Assembly (NCBI GenBank): GCA_963576725.1
Contig: OY755238.1
Span: 23,123,845-23,187,844, forward strand
From: Azorinus chamasolen
Lineage: Eukaryota > Mollusca > Bivalvia > Cardiida > Solecurtidae
Reading direction: 5' to 3'
DNA: 64,000 nucleotides
The notes under the pieces are model-generated. The model had not been told where the DNA came from and made no database searches. It saw only the letters and a list, made by a program, of their open reading frames with translations. Shown here piece after piece: positions 30,411 through 42,500 of the stretch. How positions within the stretch are numbered: the stretch's first letter is position 1; each line of letters begins with the position of its first letter. The position numbers and the translations under genes are program-made.

Positions 30411-30925
30411 TTGAATGTCTGTACAAGGTCATGACGCCTTTTATGGCCCTGCCTATAGTGGTATCATACGTTTGGCGATCAAATGTTTGTTATCTCTTTC
30501 ACTGTTTATTTTAACAATAAAATGTTAATTTTACATTTATTTGACCTTATATTCCTCGAATACTCATGACGAAAATAATGTAAGTTTAAATATAGAGGCT
30601 TTAGTAAGGCCAGTGATAACTGTTAAGTTGAATTTTGTAATCATAACCATAGTTTGTTGGAATGTTGATGTCATCTTTATTGGCCATAACTAACGCTGAT
30701 TTCACCAGAGTAGTGACGCTATTACATTTAATCATCTTCATAAGCATAAGATCTATAACAAATAATCGAACCAAACGTATCTAGGTCATAGGTTCGGAGT
30801 GAAATATGTAGTTTTTTCTCTATGAATGACTGCCACGATAACGTGATATTGTCCCATATAATTGTGTTGCTATTGGTGCTGGGTAAACGACAATACTTAC
30901 CACAAACAATGCTGCTTCTATAAAT
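30411..30925. other. No gene seen
   Basis: Unassigned AT-rich sequence. Confidence 0.3.
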
Positions 30926-31118
30926 ATGGAAAGATAGTCAAACAGGGAGAGCCACATACAAAAAACACACCGCACCAAACACCATCAAACAAGAAACGGT
31001 ATAGCCACAAGACAAAACATAACAGGACGCATATCAAGACGAAAAACATTAAACATTAAGCATATTAAACAACAAAGTTGACCATAGACTGGAAGCAGGA
31101 GTACCACCTTGGAACGGT

Positions 31119-31140
31119 CAGTAACCAAAATCAGCTACTG
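31119..31140 (-). promoter_or_regulatory. Conserved 3' UTR hairpin of Naiad-Z
   Basis: On the minus strand CAGUAGCU-GAUUUU-GGUUACUG, an 8-bp stem with G-U pairs, at the same place as CAGUGAC/GUCACUG in X. It lies next to CCGTTCCAAGG. Confidence 0.5.
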
Positions 31141-31523
31141 GGGGACTTAAACCTGGTTTACGGGTACCCAACCTCGTCCTTATCCCACTTTCACCAAAGT
31201 CAAAATGTAAATAAATTTCCCCCTCCAGACAACTTCACAACATGAATAACGATGTCTGCCAAAAGAAATGACTTTAAAATAAACGTTAGAGGTAAACAAG
31301 CGACGTCATAATTTATAAGTACGGGAAAATATATGAAACACTTCTACACCGACATTTTATAAAACATAAATCGCAGAAAGATACAAATACTAGTAGATAC
31401 TAAATAAGTCCAACTGTTTTGTTTGAAAAAGAATAAACTTGACATCGCAGACATGTACTCGATGACTTTTCAGAGGTCAGAACAGCTGTGGAGAAGTCAT
31501 TTGGGGTACGACAGAACTGGCAA

Positions 31524-31588
31524 AATACAAATATCTGATTTCCTCCCTCCGTAAACGGGTTTAAGAGGGAATCTTCATAGAGTATTAA
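31524..31588 (-). promoter_or_regulatory. SECIS-like element of Naiad-Z (intact)
   Basis: 65 nt. Helix I UAAUAC/GUAUUU; quartet AUGAA facing AGAU; helix II base GAUU/AAUC and top CCCUC/GAGGG with a 3' bulge AGGA; apical UUAAA with AAA 11 nt after UGAA. Every stem differs in sequence from X and Y yet pairs. Confidence 0.7.
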
Positions 31589-32283
31589 GTATTTTCCCTC
31601 GTCGCACAAGCAAAGAGGAAAGCATATTGACCAACTGTAAAGGGGTCGACCACCAATCATGTAGTGTGCTGAAATATAGAGGGGTCATATCCCTTTTTAA
31701 TGAATTGTTTTATACGTTTGACAAACAAAGTATCAAAATATATGTGTCCAATAATTTTTCGAAGTTTGTAAATGACATCACCGTAAAACTCCGGATGTGA
31801 AATACCTAACTTTAGAAAAGTACGTAAATTACAATTGTATTTGCTGATGAGTAGAACATTACGGTGGTGAAATTTTGAAAATGTTTTACGAAGTTTGTCA
31901 TATCTGTAGCCCTGTTTTAGTAGTTTTTCAGTGATAATAAGGTTATGATTGTTAAAATCTTCAACAGAAGAACAAGCTCTAGCAAAACGAATAAGCTGAG
32001 AAATGTATACACCGTAACATGTAGCACGGGGAACATCCCCATCCAAATGAGGATAGTTAACTATTCTAAAATTAAAGTCATCCCTTTTGTCATAAATTCC
32101 AGAAGAAATTGTTCAATTGTTTATAGATAAATTTAAATCTAAAAAGGCTGCAGATATGTCAGAACTATTTGCTTTATTACGCTTGAGCTCTCTAGGGTAA
32201 ATTGAGGTTATCATAGAATCAAATTATGGGTTATCAATATTATATATGTCGTCTAAATAACGAGCTGTATTGTTAAAAGCATT
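31586..32283 (-). pseudogene. Naiad-Z RT C-terminal region with TGA at a Cys position
   Basis: It starts NAFNNTARYLDDIYNIDNP (RT motif C). It continues through KRNKANSSDISAAFLDLNL, KRDDFNFRIVNYPHLDGDVP, YISQLIRFARACSSVEDFNN and HPEFYGDVIYKLRKIIGH to FIKKGYDPSIFQHTT-TGA-LVVDPFTVGQYA. At the TGA (31657-31659) the sister copy has TGC (4632-4634). Other breaks are a TAA after the YLDD box, a TGA where relatives have Gly, and one missing T near 31620 that shifts the last codons. The terminal TAA at 31586-31588 forms part of the SECIS helix I. It is decayed, with no catalytic motifs A or B because of 5' truncation. Confidence 0.75.
31657..31659 (-). other. In-frame TGA where the sister copy has Cys
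   Basis: QHTT-TGA-LVVDP here versus QHTTCLVVNP (TGC) at 4632-4634 and HTAC in other copies. Possible Sec; a single C-to-A change is the alternative. Confidence 0.45.
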
Positions 32284-32636
32284 GCTGCATTATATGAATC
32301 ACAATAGAAATGAGTTAACGAGATCACGAATGATTTGTATTACTTATTTACTTTAGACTACGACGAAGATCTGCAATTACTCAAGACATTTTGAGCAGAA
32401 ACGCCAATCATCCTAACGGAATGTCAAATGAAACTTAGAACCATGTATAAATATCGAACATATCTTTCTTTTTTTCGCTGATGGTATTCCCAGGATTATG
32501 CAGCAATTTACCAAATAACTAGTTTCAATATAAAATAGTTCGCTGGCATATTCGAATTCTCGTAAGTATGTGCAAACAGTTGGGATCCAAACGAGTTATT
32601 CGGTGTCCCGTTAGGATCCAAGCTTTTGACACCAGT
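32284..32636. other. No gene seen
   Basis: A GCAAACAGTTGGGATCC motif of the dispersed palindrome type near 32570. Otherwise unassigned. Confidence 0.3.
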
Positions 32637-32803
32637 ATTCATGCTTATAAAACCTTTAAGTTGAGTCTGAGTTCGTTCTCAAGTTTTTGATTGGTCAGGG
32701 TTGAGCCTTCTTGAGAACTCAATTCTGACCAATCCAAAGCTTGAGAACGAACTCAGACTCAACTAAAAGGTTTACTACTTTTTCATTTATAAGCATGGAT
32801 CCA
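32637..32803. repeat. Foldback (long hairpin) element, about 165 bp
   Basis: Left arm ATGCTTATAAAACC, GTTGAGTCTGAGTTCGTTCT, TTTTGATTGGTCAG. The right arm is its reverse complement, with CTGACCAATCCAAAGC, AGAACGAACTCAGACTCAAC and ATTTATAAGCAT. The centre is about 25 bp. Non-coding. Confidence 0.75.
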
Positions 32804-33779
32804 GGTCAATAGTTTCTCAAAGTTTGATTGCATCGGGAGAAGTCACACTTGCACACTATCAAACCTTGAACAGACATTGTGTTTATTACAGCAGGGTAAA
32901 AAGTGCGTTGGAACCATGTTTAGTTACGTATGCGCTGCATGTTGGTATAACAATTATGACATTCTCCCCAAATAAAACTGTTACCCTTTTGCAAGCTAAG
33001 GAAAAATATATGAATCAAGTAAATGGTAAACATATTTACATGAAACACTATGTAAAAATACATGGATGATACAATTTTTACGGCAGTTTAATTTTTGTGT
33101 TTGATTTTATCTATAAACAAAATGTATTCATTCCTAAGTATTAATAAGTCTATTTTACCCAAGAGAAACTAATTGACAAGTGAAGGTCGCGGTTTGGCAT
33201 TTATTATCCGCTGTTACAAATTAATACCACAGTGTATTCCCGTCGCCCCGTCTGTACTGGATCTAATGGTCTGTCCAGAATGTCTGATTAGGCAGTGTTG
33301 AGAAAAATAATGACCCTTCAGGATAGCTTTGAATTGATTGGAAGTCTACCGTCCAGCCAAATACTAATTGTATGTGATACTCACCAAGATTGCCAGTGCT
33401 ACCATCCTGCATTATGTATCATCAGAAAAAATTCGACTTTGTTAAATAATTCCGAAAATTAGGGTTAGTGTCCAGATTTGCCAAATAGTTCATTTATAGA
33501 TTAACATCCCATGTTGCCATAATTATGTTAAAACTGTTTTTTGGATATTAGCCCAAATTCCTAGATGTGTAGATCCATATTCAAAGACAGGCATTAAAAC
33601 ACTGAGTCATATCAGAATCTATGCTCCTTAGTATTCGTTAGTTATAACAGCAGTATGCAAACAGTGCGTACTGCGATCAGACGATTGTGTCCAACGACAT
33701 GTTGCCACAAATGTACAGTTTTGAAGTCAAGGACTGTCGGCATATCGTCTGTATCTGAATTTTGTTTTCGGGTCCTATT
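32804..33779. other. No gene seen
   Basis: Unique-looking AT-rich sequence. Open frames (for example 32824-33069) show no known motif. Confidence 0.35.
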
Positions 33780-34575
33780 ATTATACCCCCACAAACAGAG
33801 TTTGAGGGGGATATACTGGAATCAGCCTGTCGGTTGGTCGGTCGGTCGTCGGTCAGTCTGTCCTCAAAATCTTGTACTTTCAACTCCTCCTTCAGTTTCA
33901 ACCTGATTCATTTGATACTTGGCATAAACGTTACTCAGGAGTATTAGATGTGTTAGACACAAATTTCAGGTCTCTGTGACCTTTACCTTGACATTTGGCC
34001 TTGAAATTGGTCTTGAAATTGGCAGGCAAAATATTGTACTCTGATCTCCTCCTTCACTTTCAACCTGATTCACTTGATACTTGGCATAAATGGTACTCAG
34101 GTGTAGTAGATGTGCAAGACACAAATATCAGGTCTCTGTGACGTTGACCTTGACCTTTGGCCTTGAAATTGGTCTTGAAATTGGCAGGCAAAATCTTGTA
34201 CTTTGAACTCCTCCTTCAATTTCAATCTGCTTCACTTGATACTTGGCATAAATGTTACTCAGGAGTAGTATATGTGCAAGACACAAATTTTAAATATCTG
34301 TGACCTTGACCTTTGGCCTTGAAATTGGTCTTAAAATTGGCAGGCAAAATCTTGTACGGCGAACTCCTCCTTCACTTTTAACCTGATTTACTTGATACTT
34401 GGCATAAATGTTACTCAGGAGTACTAGATGTGCAAGACACAAATTTCAGGTCTTGTCCGGAGCATATATCATATACCCTATTATCTAGCATTACCAAACC
34501 TGTTGTGTCATATTGGGTAGTAGATATTCAGGTCTCTGTGACCTTGAACTTAATACCTGGCCTTGAAATGGAAAA
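33780..34575 (+). repeat. 162-bp tandem array with a terminal hairpin
   Basis: It opens with the inverted repeat TATACCCCCACAAAC/GTTTGAGGGGGATATA (33780-33815) and GGTCGGTCGG-type simple sequence. About four units of 162 bp follow (CTTCACTTTCAACCTGATTC, GATACTTGGCATAAATG, GTCTCTGTGACCTTGACC). This layout is familiar from mollusc elements with core tandem repeats. Confidence 0.75.
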
Positions 34576-35520
34576 AGAACCAGTGTCATTCTGCAAAATC
34601 GGACCAGTGCGAACATTTTCATTTTGGCATGAAACATGCGGATTTCGTGTCACAAATCCTCCTTTTTTAAAGTTTTCATATGTTGTTTGTTGCAAGCATT
34701 ACAGAACTATCTCTCCTTTAACTTTGAGTATTTATGTGTTTTAGTCCTGTTGCATGGATAGCTGGTGTCACAAACTTGGATTCGCAATCTAAGCTGCCAT
34801 GTGGGGGTATTCATCACCTTTAGTGATAGTTCTAGTTATTCTTACAACCCTCTGGTTCTGATATATGTACTAACACGGGACCAGTCGACCAATCATATTT
34901 ACAACTGGCGAAACCAACAATGCTACCTCGATGGTTGTTTCATTGGGGCGTAGCACTATGGCGGCCAAAACAATTGAGCGAATGTCAATGTTGGAAAGGA
35001 CGAATGGTGAACATTTCTGCAGTGAATATTTCAAGGTGTGCTGTTTTCTACAGCTGCACCTGGTTTTGGAGATATCAACATTTTAGTGGTGTTTGTTTTG
35101 TTAAAGTGTCGTGTGATTTTACATTTCGTACGGATAAATCCGTGTCCGAGTGAGGATGTTATTCACTTTTGACGAAACATAGAAACTTCCAGTGGTATTT
35201 TGATACCAGTTTGGTTAACGTCCTTATGTGTCGGGAATGATGGAATGAGATATATTTTGTTGAAATCGGTGGAGAACTATGCATATCACGTGACTGAAAG
35301 TCATTTTTTCGGTGATATATAATAGTTAATAATATAATAGTATTTTTCCAACATATCGGAATTTATTTAGCATGTATATTTATAAATTATATAGGTATAT
35401 TTGGCATTGTTTCCAAAACGTTTGGTATTTAGGGACATAGTTTGCGCAAGGCACGTTTGAATTTTGTTTTCGGTGATGAAACGTGTATAAGTGTGTCCTA
35501 ACGGATACCAAGTGTGTAGG
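34576..35520. other. Unique sequence with one possible exon start; otherwise nothing
   Basis: Non-repetitive. A CCAAT motif near 34891 and an ATGGCGGCC start at 34958 are the only gene-like signs (see the separate low-confidence entry). Confidence 0.3.
34958..35035 (+). CDS. Very tentative first coding exon, unknown protein
   Basis: ATGGCGGCCAAAACAATTGA opens a 26-codon run (MAAKTIERMS...EYFK) ending at AAG/GTGTGC, a possible but weak splice donor. The ATGGCGGCC context and upstream CCAAT resemble an animal gene start. There is no homology I recognise and no downstream exon in view. It may well be chance. Confidence 0.12.
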
Positions 35521-35600
35521 GGGGGGCGTGCGTGCGTGCGTGCGTGCGTGTGTGTGTGTGTGTGCGTGCGCGTGCGCGGGCGCGTGCGCGTGCGTGTGTT
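35521..35600 (+). repeat. (GTGC)n/(GC-GT) microsatellite
   Basis: Alternating purine-pyrimidine tract of GCGT, GT and GCGC units after a G7 run. Prone to Z-DNA. Confidence 0.9.
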
Positions 35601-38299
35601 AGGCGTTTCTTGTGTCGGATTATAACTATATGTATATGTAGAACTGAAAAGTGTACATGTGAACTATTATCTCTTTCTAATCATAATTCTTGAATTAATT
35701 ACATTACTTTGTGTCTGGATAATGTCTATATTATTTACAGTGTTAGACATTAACAACTCTACCAAAGCATAAATATATACTTCATTTTCATTTGTTTATA
35801 TTAATTCATGCATATATCGGAATGTGTACAACTATAAAACATGCTAAAGCTTGTAAATATTTAGTTTAATAGTATCACCCTGTTTCAATAAGTTTGCTTC
35901 CACTGTATTTCACAGAATGCAATCGATAGTAGACATTCAGCTTGGGGTAAATGCAAAGATATTGTAAATTGTCCATAAGTGTTTCCAAAAACAGCATATT
36001 TCCATGGGTAATTTCCCAGATGTTGTGATTTATGTGGTATTAAAAGTTACCAATATGAGGCTTGGAGCAGTATATAACACATGGGATTGGATACGAACAT
36101 AACCTCGTTTTGTTTGATAATTATGTTCAATAAACACGAGGGCTAATGTGATCATACATTGCTCACCTAAGTCAACAGGCATTTCAAGTTATTTAATACA
36201 CACATACCTTTGTTAACGTGTTGAAGGCCTAATATCGGATGTCGTTTACCTACCAAATTACAGCGGCTTGAACAATTTGATAGGAGGTAGTCTAGGACCA
36301 TTTAGTAAATTATGGTCAATAGTTTCAGAGAAGACAATGTGCAAAGTAAGGCGTCTGTCTAGGACCATTCAAAAAATAAAAAATTATGGTCAATGGTTTC
36401 AGCGAAGACACTCACAATTTCCTGTCAGGATTGCAGACGAGATGTCATCAAAACAAACAAATTCGCTGAATTGATATACCCCGCAAAACAAGTGCTGGCC
36501 TCAGAGTTTTGATCATGTGAACAAAAAGGTTATTTTTTCCGAAGGTAAGAGCCATAACTCTGGTATTCCATAGTAGATACTTGTAGGGCTGCATTTGTTT
36601 ATAGCACCAACATTTACACAACATTTCACTGAAAAAGTCCAAAGAGTTTCTGGGATCTGACAGACGGACAAGAATGTTTAGTTAGTCACAAAAAGAACCA
36701 TACATCTGGTGTTCTCAAGGTCAGTATTAATGATACATGCAATGTTGCATGACTTTATATTGTAAGATTACCCCCTACTTGGTACACTTACTGTCTAGGA
36801 TGGCCATACTGGTAACCCGGTATAGACCTAATCTACACGATTGTACGTGCAAAGTACGTCTATAAACACATTCGTCAGAATAAACCTACCCTACATAGTT
36901 GTAAATGCAAAGTACGCCTATAACTGCATCTCGTCAGGAACATCTCAACTTAGGGTAATGGGAATAAACACAGAGTTGGTTCTAGTTTTACAGTTTAATC
37001 CACTACAGATTATTATACATAGTTCGAGATCCATGCGGTTCCATGACATCAAAAAACGCCCGTACCCCTAAGGGGGTTGGAAACTGAGCCTATGCAATGG
37101 GTTATCATATGGGATGATAAATAACATACTATAGATCCGTTTTAGTTATGGGAAAATGCCATACATCAGCAATTGCAAATCTAAATCCTGGTTACATCTT
37201 AATGAAAGGTTAAATTGCGTAAATTTGGACTCATAAAAATGTGGAGGTTACATCAAATTGAAACGGCTATTTCTATTTAAACCCGTGAACTTTTTGTGGT
37301 GCCATCTGATGATAATACGGACCCGCCATTTTAAATGTTTGTAATAAATGGTGGATCCGGATCATTCTAGACTATTTTTATCAAAAAAGGAGATCCATGC
37401 TCTAATATAAACCAGTTTGACCAATTACTTCTACTAAAATTGGATTAATTAAAACAATAATAATTAATATGGATCTAGCAGACGGGATCTGGATCTGTTG
37501 ACAAGTGTCTTAAGACCAAAGTGATCAGAATGCTGCCGCAGCTAAAATTTGACGCGCTTATATAAATTTCATCTGGATACCATGTGATTTCAACAGTCAA
37601 TGAGAACGCTGTCTCAAAACGACGTGTGTGATTAGACCGCACCCCACTGGGCTCCATCTATGATCTAGCTCCACTATTATAACAATGGCTCAGTTTTCCT
37701 ATACCAGGCCTTTTGGCCGAAATTATCATAGCAATAAACAAACATCTTAAATAACTACATAAAATAAAGAGCCGAAACCATTTAATACGGGAATAGGGTT
37801 ACGCATATAATTAAAGCCTGCGATGTGGCAAATAGTTCTTAAAATAGCACATTTAACTAATTTTTAAGAAAGGCTCCTAATTATTTTTACACAAATACGG
37901 TTGTCCCAAAATATCTTTCTGAAACAACAGCTACTTGTGAAAAGCCGAGCAACTTTGGCCAGAAAAGTAGTTCTCCAAGTTGTCAGTCTGCCATATTTTG
38001 AATGAGCGCCTCACGTTCTAGGACTCAAAATGCAACAACTGGCAACCTGAAATACACCTAGAACTAAAGTGCTCTGTGTAAAAAATGGACATACAGTGGT
38101 TAATAAAATATTCTTGCAAGTGTACATTTCATGATTTAGTGATTATTATGGAATACGCTGGAGTAAACTTCCTGGAACATGAATGGCAAGGGATGGCTTA
38201 TTCTTTCGAGTTACACAGATTATACTGGATACTCGACCCATAACTAACATCTCAACGGATAGGATAACATTCTAAGTAAGTCTAGTTGTTACTTTCCAT
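35601..38299. other. No gene seen; one isolated tandem-array unit at 36475-36720
   Basis: 36475-36720 (CCGCAAAACAAGTGC... to TCTGACAGACGGACAAG) resembles one unit of the 38300-39170 array. 36300-36420 has two similar copies of AGGACCATT...TATGGTCAAT. The rest is unassigned. Confidence 0.4.
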
Positions 38300-39170
38300 G
38301 CATGTTCGTCAGTTACAGCATACTACTGAAACAGTGTCAAGTGTCATTTATTTCTGTGACTTGCAGTAATGTTCCATTACAATACTATTGAACATCTACA
38401 CAGCGTTTCATATAATAACATGAATCAGTTGTTGAGATGTGGCACAGGACAGACAAAACCGTTACATATTTCGCAAACAATTGGCTATAACTCTAAAGTT
38501 TCATGAATCATATCAATGATGCCTGCAAGGTTATATGTACTTATGCAACTTAATACTTGACCAAAGTTTAATTGAAAAGCTTTGAAAAGTTTCTGTGAAA
38601 TGGCTCCGGACAGGCAAACACGTTAATTATTGTACAAATACAGACACATATATAGAGTGTTCTGACGTCAATGTTTATAAGACTTTCAGAACCACATGTC
38701 TTTATGTTACTTCACATGTACACAAAGACACTTTCCAAACGGTTTCTGAGATATGGTTCTTGACAGATAATTAGCGTGTCATTTTCCGCAAATAAACGGC
38801 TATATCTATGTTGGTCCAAGGTCAATATCAATGATACTTACAGAGCCGCATGCCTGTATGCTTCACAACATTACACAAAGTGTCATAGACAAAATCGTAA
38901 CAGTTTCTGAGAATTGGCTTTGGACAGGCAACAACGTAACATTTTTAACACACAATGCGCCGTGACACTGGTGTTCCAAGGTCAATGCCAGTGAAACTTG
39001 CTTGCCCCCATTCCTTTATGGTACTGAACATTTACAAAAGCTGTTAAAGAAAACTCCAAACCTATTCTAAAATATAAGTTCGGGAGGCACGAACACACTG
39101 ATGCACAAACGGAAAAACGCACGAGCGGACGGACAAGGCCAAACTTCTATCCCTCCGTTTTTTGCGGGGA
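38300..39170. repeat. Degenerate tandem array, about 4-5 units
   Basis: Recurring themes: GGACAGGCAA or similar, CGTAACATTTT, GGCTATAACTC, GTTCCAAGGTCAAT, ATGCCTTTATG and AAGTTTCTGAGA. It ends in GGAAAAACGCACGAGCGGAC and TCCCTCCGTTTTTTGCGGGG. Old and poorly aligned; the period is about 150-170 bp. Confidence 0.5.
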
Positions 39171-39539
39171 ATAATATTATAGTTGACATGAAAATGGACA
39201 TACGGTATGTTGTTTTTTTCGATTTCAACAGTATTTTATTCAATGAAGAAAAGGATTGGATAACAGGCATAGCCTATATGAGTTCTCTCCAGTGGTACAA
39301 GGTAACCACATGTCGTACATACAAGAAATGTATAAATACATGCAATACTTAACATGTAAAGTAACTAATCTTTCATGCATATTCAATACCGTTATGAAGT
39401 AAGGATTAATCGGCATGACCTGGACCCGACTGCAAAATCAATAACCAGACCTAATCCAGATCAGTGACTGTGAAATCGGGACCCGATAGTACAGATTAAA
39501 GAGAATATGTGAACATCTTGAGATATGTTTCAATGTAAA
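39171..39539. other. No gene seen
   Basis: Unassigned. Confidence 0.3.
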
Positions 39540-42500
39540 ACATTTGGTTTAATATATATCTGAAAGTTTCTTATTTTTTCTTTTTAACAACTATCCGTCA
39601 ATCATTCAGTCAAATTCCTCAATCGAATCTCCTGGTGCTCCTGATATAGGTGTGCACTATATCAATAAGTGCTTCTACAGATCCTCTATTCAGACCACTG
39701 CCTCCGAATAATAGTGTGTTTAGAGTTACTTCCCCTAAGTCGGGTATTCTCCTTAAGGCTGTCAGCATGTTTCGTCTGTGTATAATGAATGATGAACAAA
39801 CACAGAAGTGGTGATTATCTTCGAGGGAGTCAGCACAGTTTGGACACGATGGCGATTCTGATAAAAAATGATTAAACAGGTGCGTATTAAGGGAACTAGC
39901 GTTGTTACGCAGTTGACAAAGAATGATATTTTCACGTCGCATACCTAGACTGTGATAGATATTACTTGACCAGATTAAACTGAGACTCCGTGCATATTCC
40001 GTAAACATTCGTATGTATTGGTATAAATGGTAATCGAATTCATCCGAGTATAGCCGGGAACGCTAACGGAAATTGATGAGTCTCAGTTTAAAATGGTCAA
40101 GTAATAGGAGGTTTTGTTTTGCTTTTGAATGACGATAGCTTAGTTTTGAACTGATTAATGGAAGTAGCAGATTTAATTGTCAGGTAGAACATTCCACGCT
40201 TTTATCGTGCAAGGTAAAACACTATTTTGATAGGAAGATGTTCTGCTACGAGGAATTTGAAGAGTTTGGCCACGAGATCTGAGGTAACATTCTGTTTCTA
40301 CGCGTAAGAAGCGAGACATAAGATCCGTTAAATACTGAGGACATATACCATTTAAGGTTTTGTACATAATTGCCAGCTTGCGGTTTTCTCGTCTTTCAAA
40401 CAGAGTATCGATACCTAATTTTGCGTATAAACAAGGTCTGGAAGAGTTTCGACGCAGGCCGGTAATAATGCGAGCTGCTTCAACCTGGACACTTTCTTAT
40501 AAATCTGATTCGAGCTGGGTGCAATATGTCCAGACCGAATTAGCGTACTCCAGCACAGGTCGAATGAACGCGAGATAAATATTTAGAAGAGAAGGACGAC
40601 TAACACAGTATTTCAGCATGCGAAGGATGTTTAGTCTGCTATAGGCTTTGTTATAGATAGTGTTAATATGAACAGACCGAGATGCATTTGATTGGAAAGT
40701 TACCCCTAAGTGAGTATGTGATTGAACTTCTTCAACTGTTTCCCCAGCAAAATGGATAGTAGGATGGTATTTGTGTTTCCGAGTGAAAACTAACGACTTG
40801 GTTTCTGTGGATTGAAGGAAACAGCCCATTGATTTCCCCAATTATTTACCATTTCAAGGTCTGTCGATAGGGATGCTGCACACATTGCCTCTTGGTTTTT
40901 GTCAACTATCACAAAGAGCAAAGTATCATCTGCAAACAGCCTTGCACTATTTGTTAGATCATCAGTGATGTCATTAACATAGAGTAAGAATAAGAATGGT
41001 CCTAATACAGATCCCTAGGGAACACCGGCCTCGACCGGTGAAAACCCAGAGAAGAAACCTTCAGTCACAACCTTTTGTTCCCTATCACTAAGATAACTTT
41101 ATCCATTTTAGAATATTTCCACGAATTCCATATTGACTAAGTTTTATTAAAAGACTGGTATGCCAAACTCTATCAAATGCCTTGGCAACATCACAAAAAA
41201 ACGAATCTCACATATTTACCCTTATCTAGATTGGAAATAATCGACTTATAAATATCTATCAGCTGATTGACTGTACAGTCATTGGGTTGAAACCCTGATT
41301 GGTGTTTGCATAATAAATTATTTTCTTTAATGTAGTTGAATAGATGTTTAAATAAAATCTTTTCCATAAGCGTACATACAACACTGGTTAGTGATATTGG
41401 ACGGTAATTGTTTGGTATATCAGAGTCTGCCTTTCCTTTGAATATTGGTGTCACGTGTGACCGTTTCCACTGATAAGGCACTTGCTTTTGAGAAAGAGAT
41501 AAATTGAATAATTTTGTTAACGGCGCTGATATAGACGGGATTTCTTGTTTGAGAATTCTCGGACTAATGTTATCCGGACCAGGTGGCTTCATACTATTTA
41601 ACAGTTTTAATTGGTCAACCACTTCCGATTCAAGCAACGTTATATTTTCAAGCCGCGATCCAGTGCGCTCATTGAATTGTGGTGGTAGTGGCTCATTACT
41701 TAATTTGGAAACGGAACAAAAGTACTCATTAAAAGTCTCGGCCGTTTCAGTAGGGTGAAATAAAATTTGACCATTCGACTTTAGGGGCGGGTTGCATACG
41801 TTAACTTTATTAAATTTAGCAATGGATTTTGTAATTCGCCACCATTTACCAGGCGGAATATTTGTATCTGTCAGTTGTGTGCAGAGTTTAGTTTTATATA
41901 TTTCTTTCGATTCACGCACTAATTTGATGACGTCATTTCGGAGTTTACGAACATTTTTCCAATGGTTCGGGTTATCGGAACGCTTTGCTTTTTAGTGAGC
42001 ACGATTTCTTTGACGCATTTTATGGCGGATAGTATTATTAATAAACGGTTTATCGTTTGGCCTGATAATAACAGTTTTTGTTGGGATGTGACGTTGAGCA
42101 CAGCTATGGAATGTATTTACAAAATTAGTATATACCGTATTTAAGTTATTACTGTTAAAAACGTCTCTATCCCAATTTTGAGAAGATAATTCCGTGTTTA
42201 ATCCATCATAATTTGCCGAATTGTAATTTCTTATGCTACGTTTATAAGCATATTTTTTGTATGTTGAAAATTGCACGTCAACTGAGACAACACAGTGTGA
42301 GCTACAGATAGGAGGAGAAACATCAACGTTATAAACATTGGCAGTATTATTAGTAATACAGAGATCGATGCACGTCCCTGTATCAGTCGTGTAGTTAGTG
42401 GGTTCATGTACAACATTTTCCATGTTTAATCTTTGAAGTAAGTGTTTAAAATTCATAGCATAATTTGAAAGCATATTGATATTAAAATCCCCTTGCACAA

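Larger units (their letters stand above)
30926..32283 (-). mobile_element. Naiad subfamily Z copy, 5'-truncated
   Basis: From its 5' side (32283) it has RT motif C (ARYLDDI), the RT C-terminal region, stop, SECIS-like hairpin and the Z 3' UTR, ending at about 30926 (reverse of CCCTGTTTGACTATCTTTCC). It is the uninterrupted sister of the copy at 4234-5392. Confidence 0.8.

Noticed and set aside
31586..32283. Counting every in-frame TGA in the Z copy as Sec
   Set aside because: One TGA stands where relatives have Gly and the frame also has TAA, so decay is present; only the TGA aligned to Cys was kept as a candidate.
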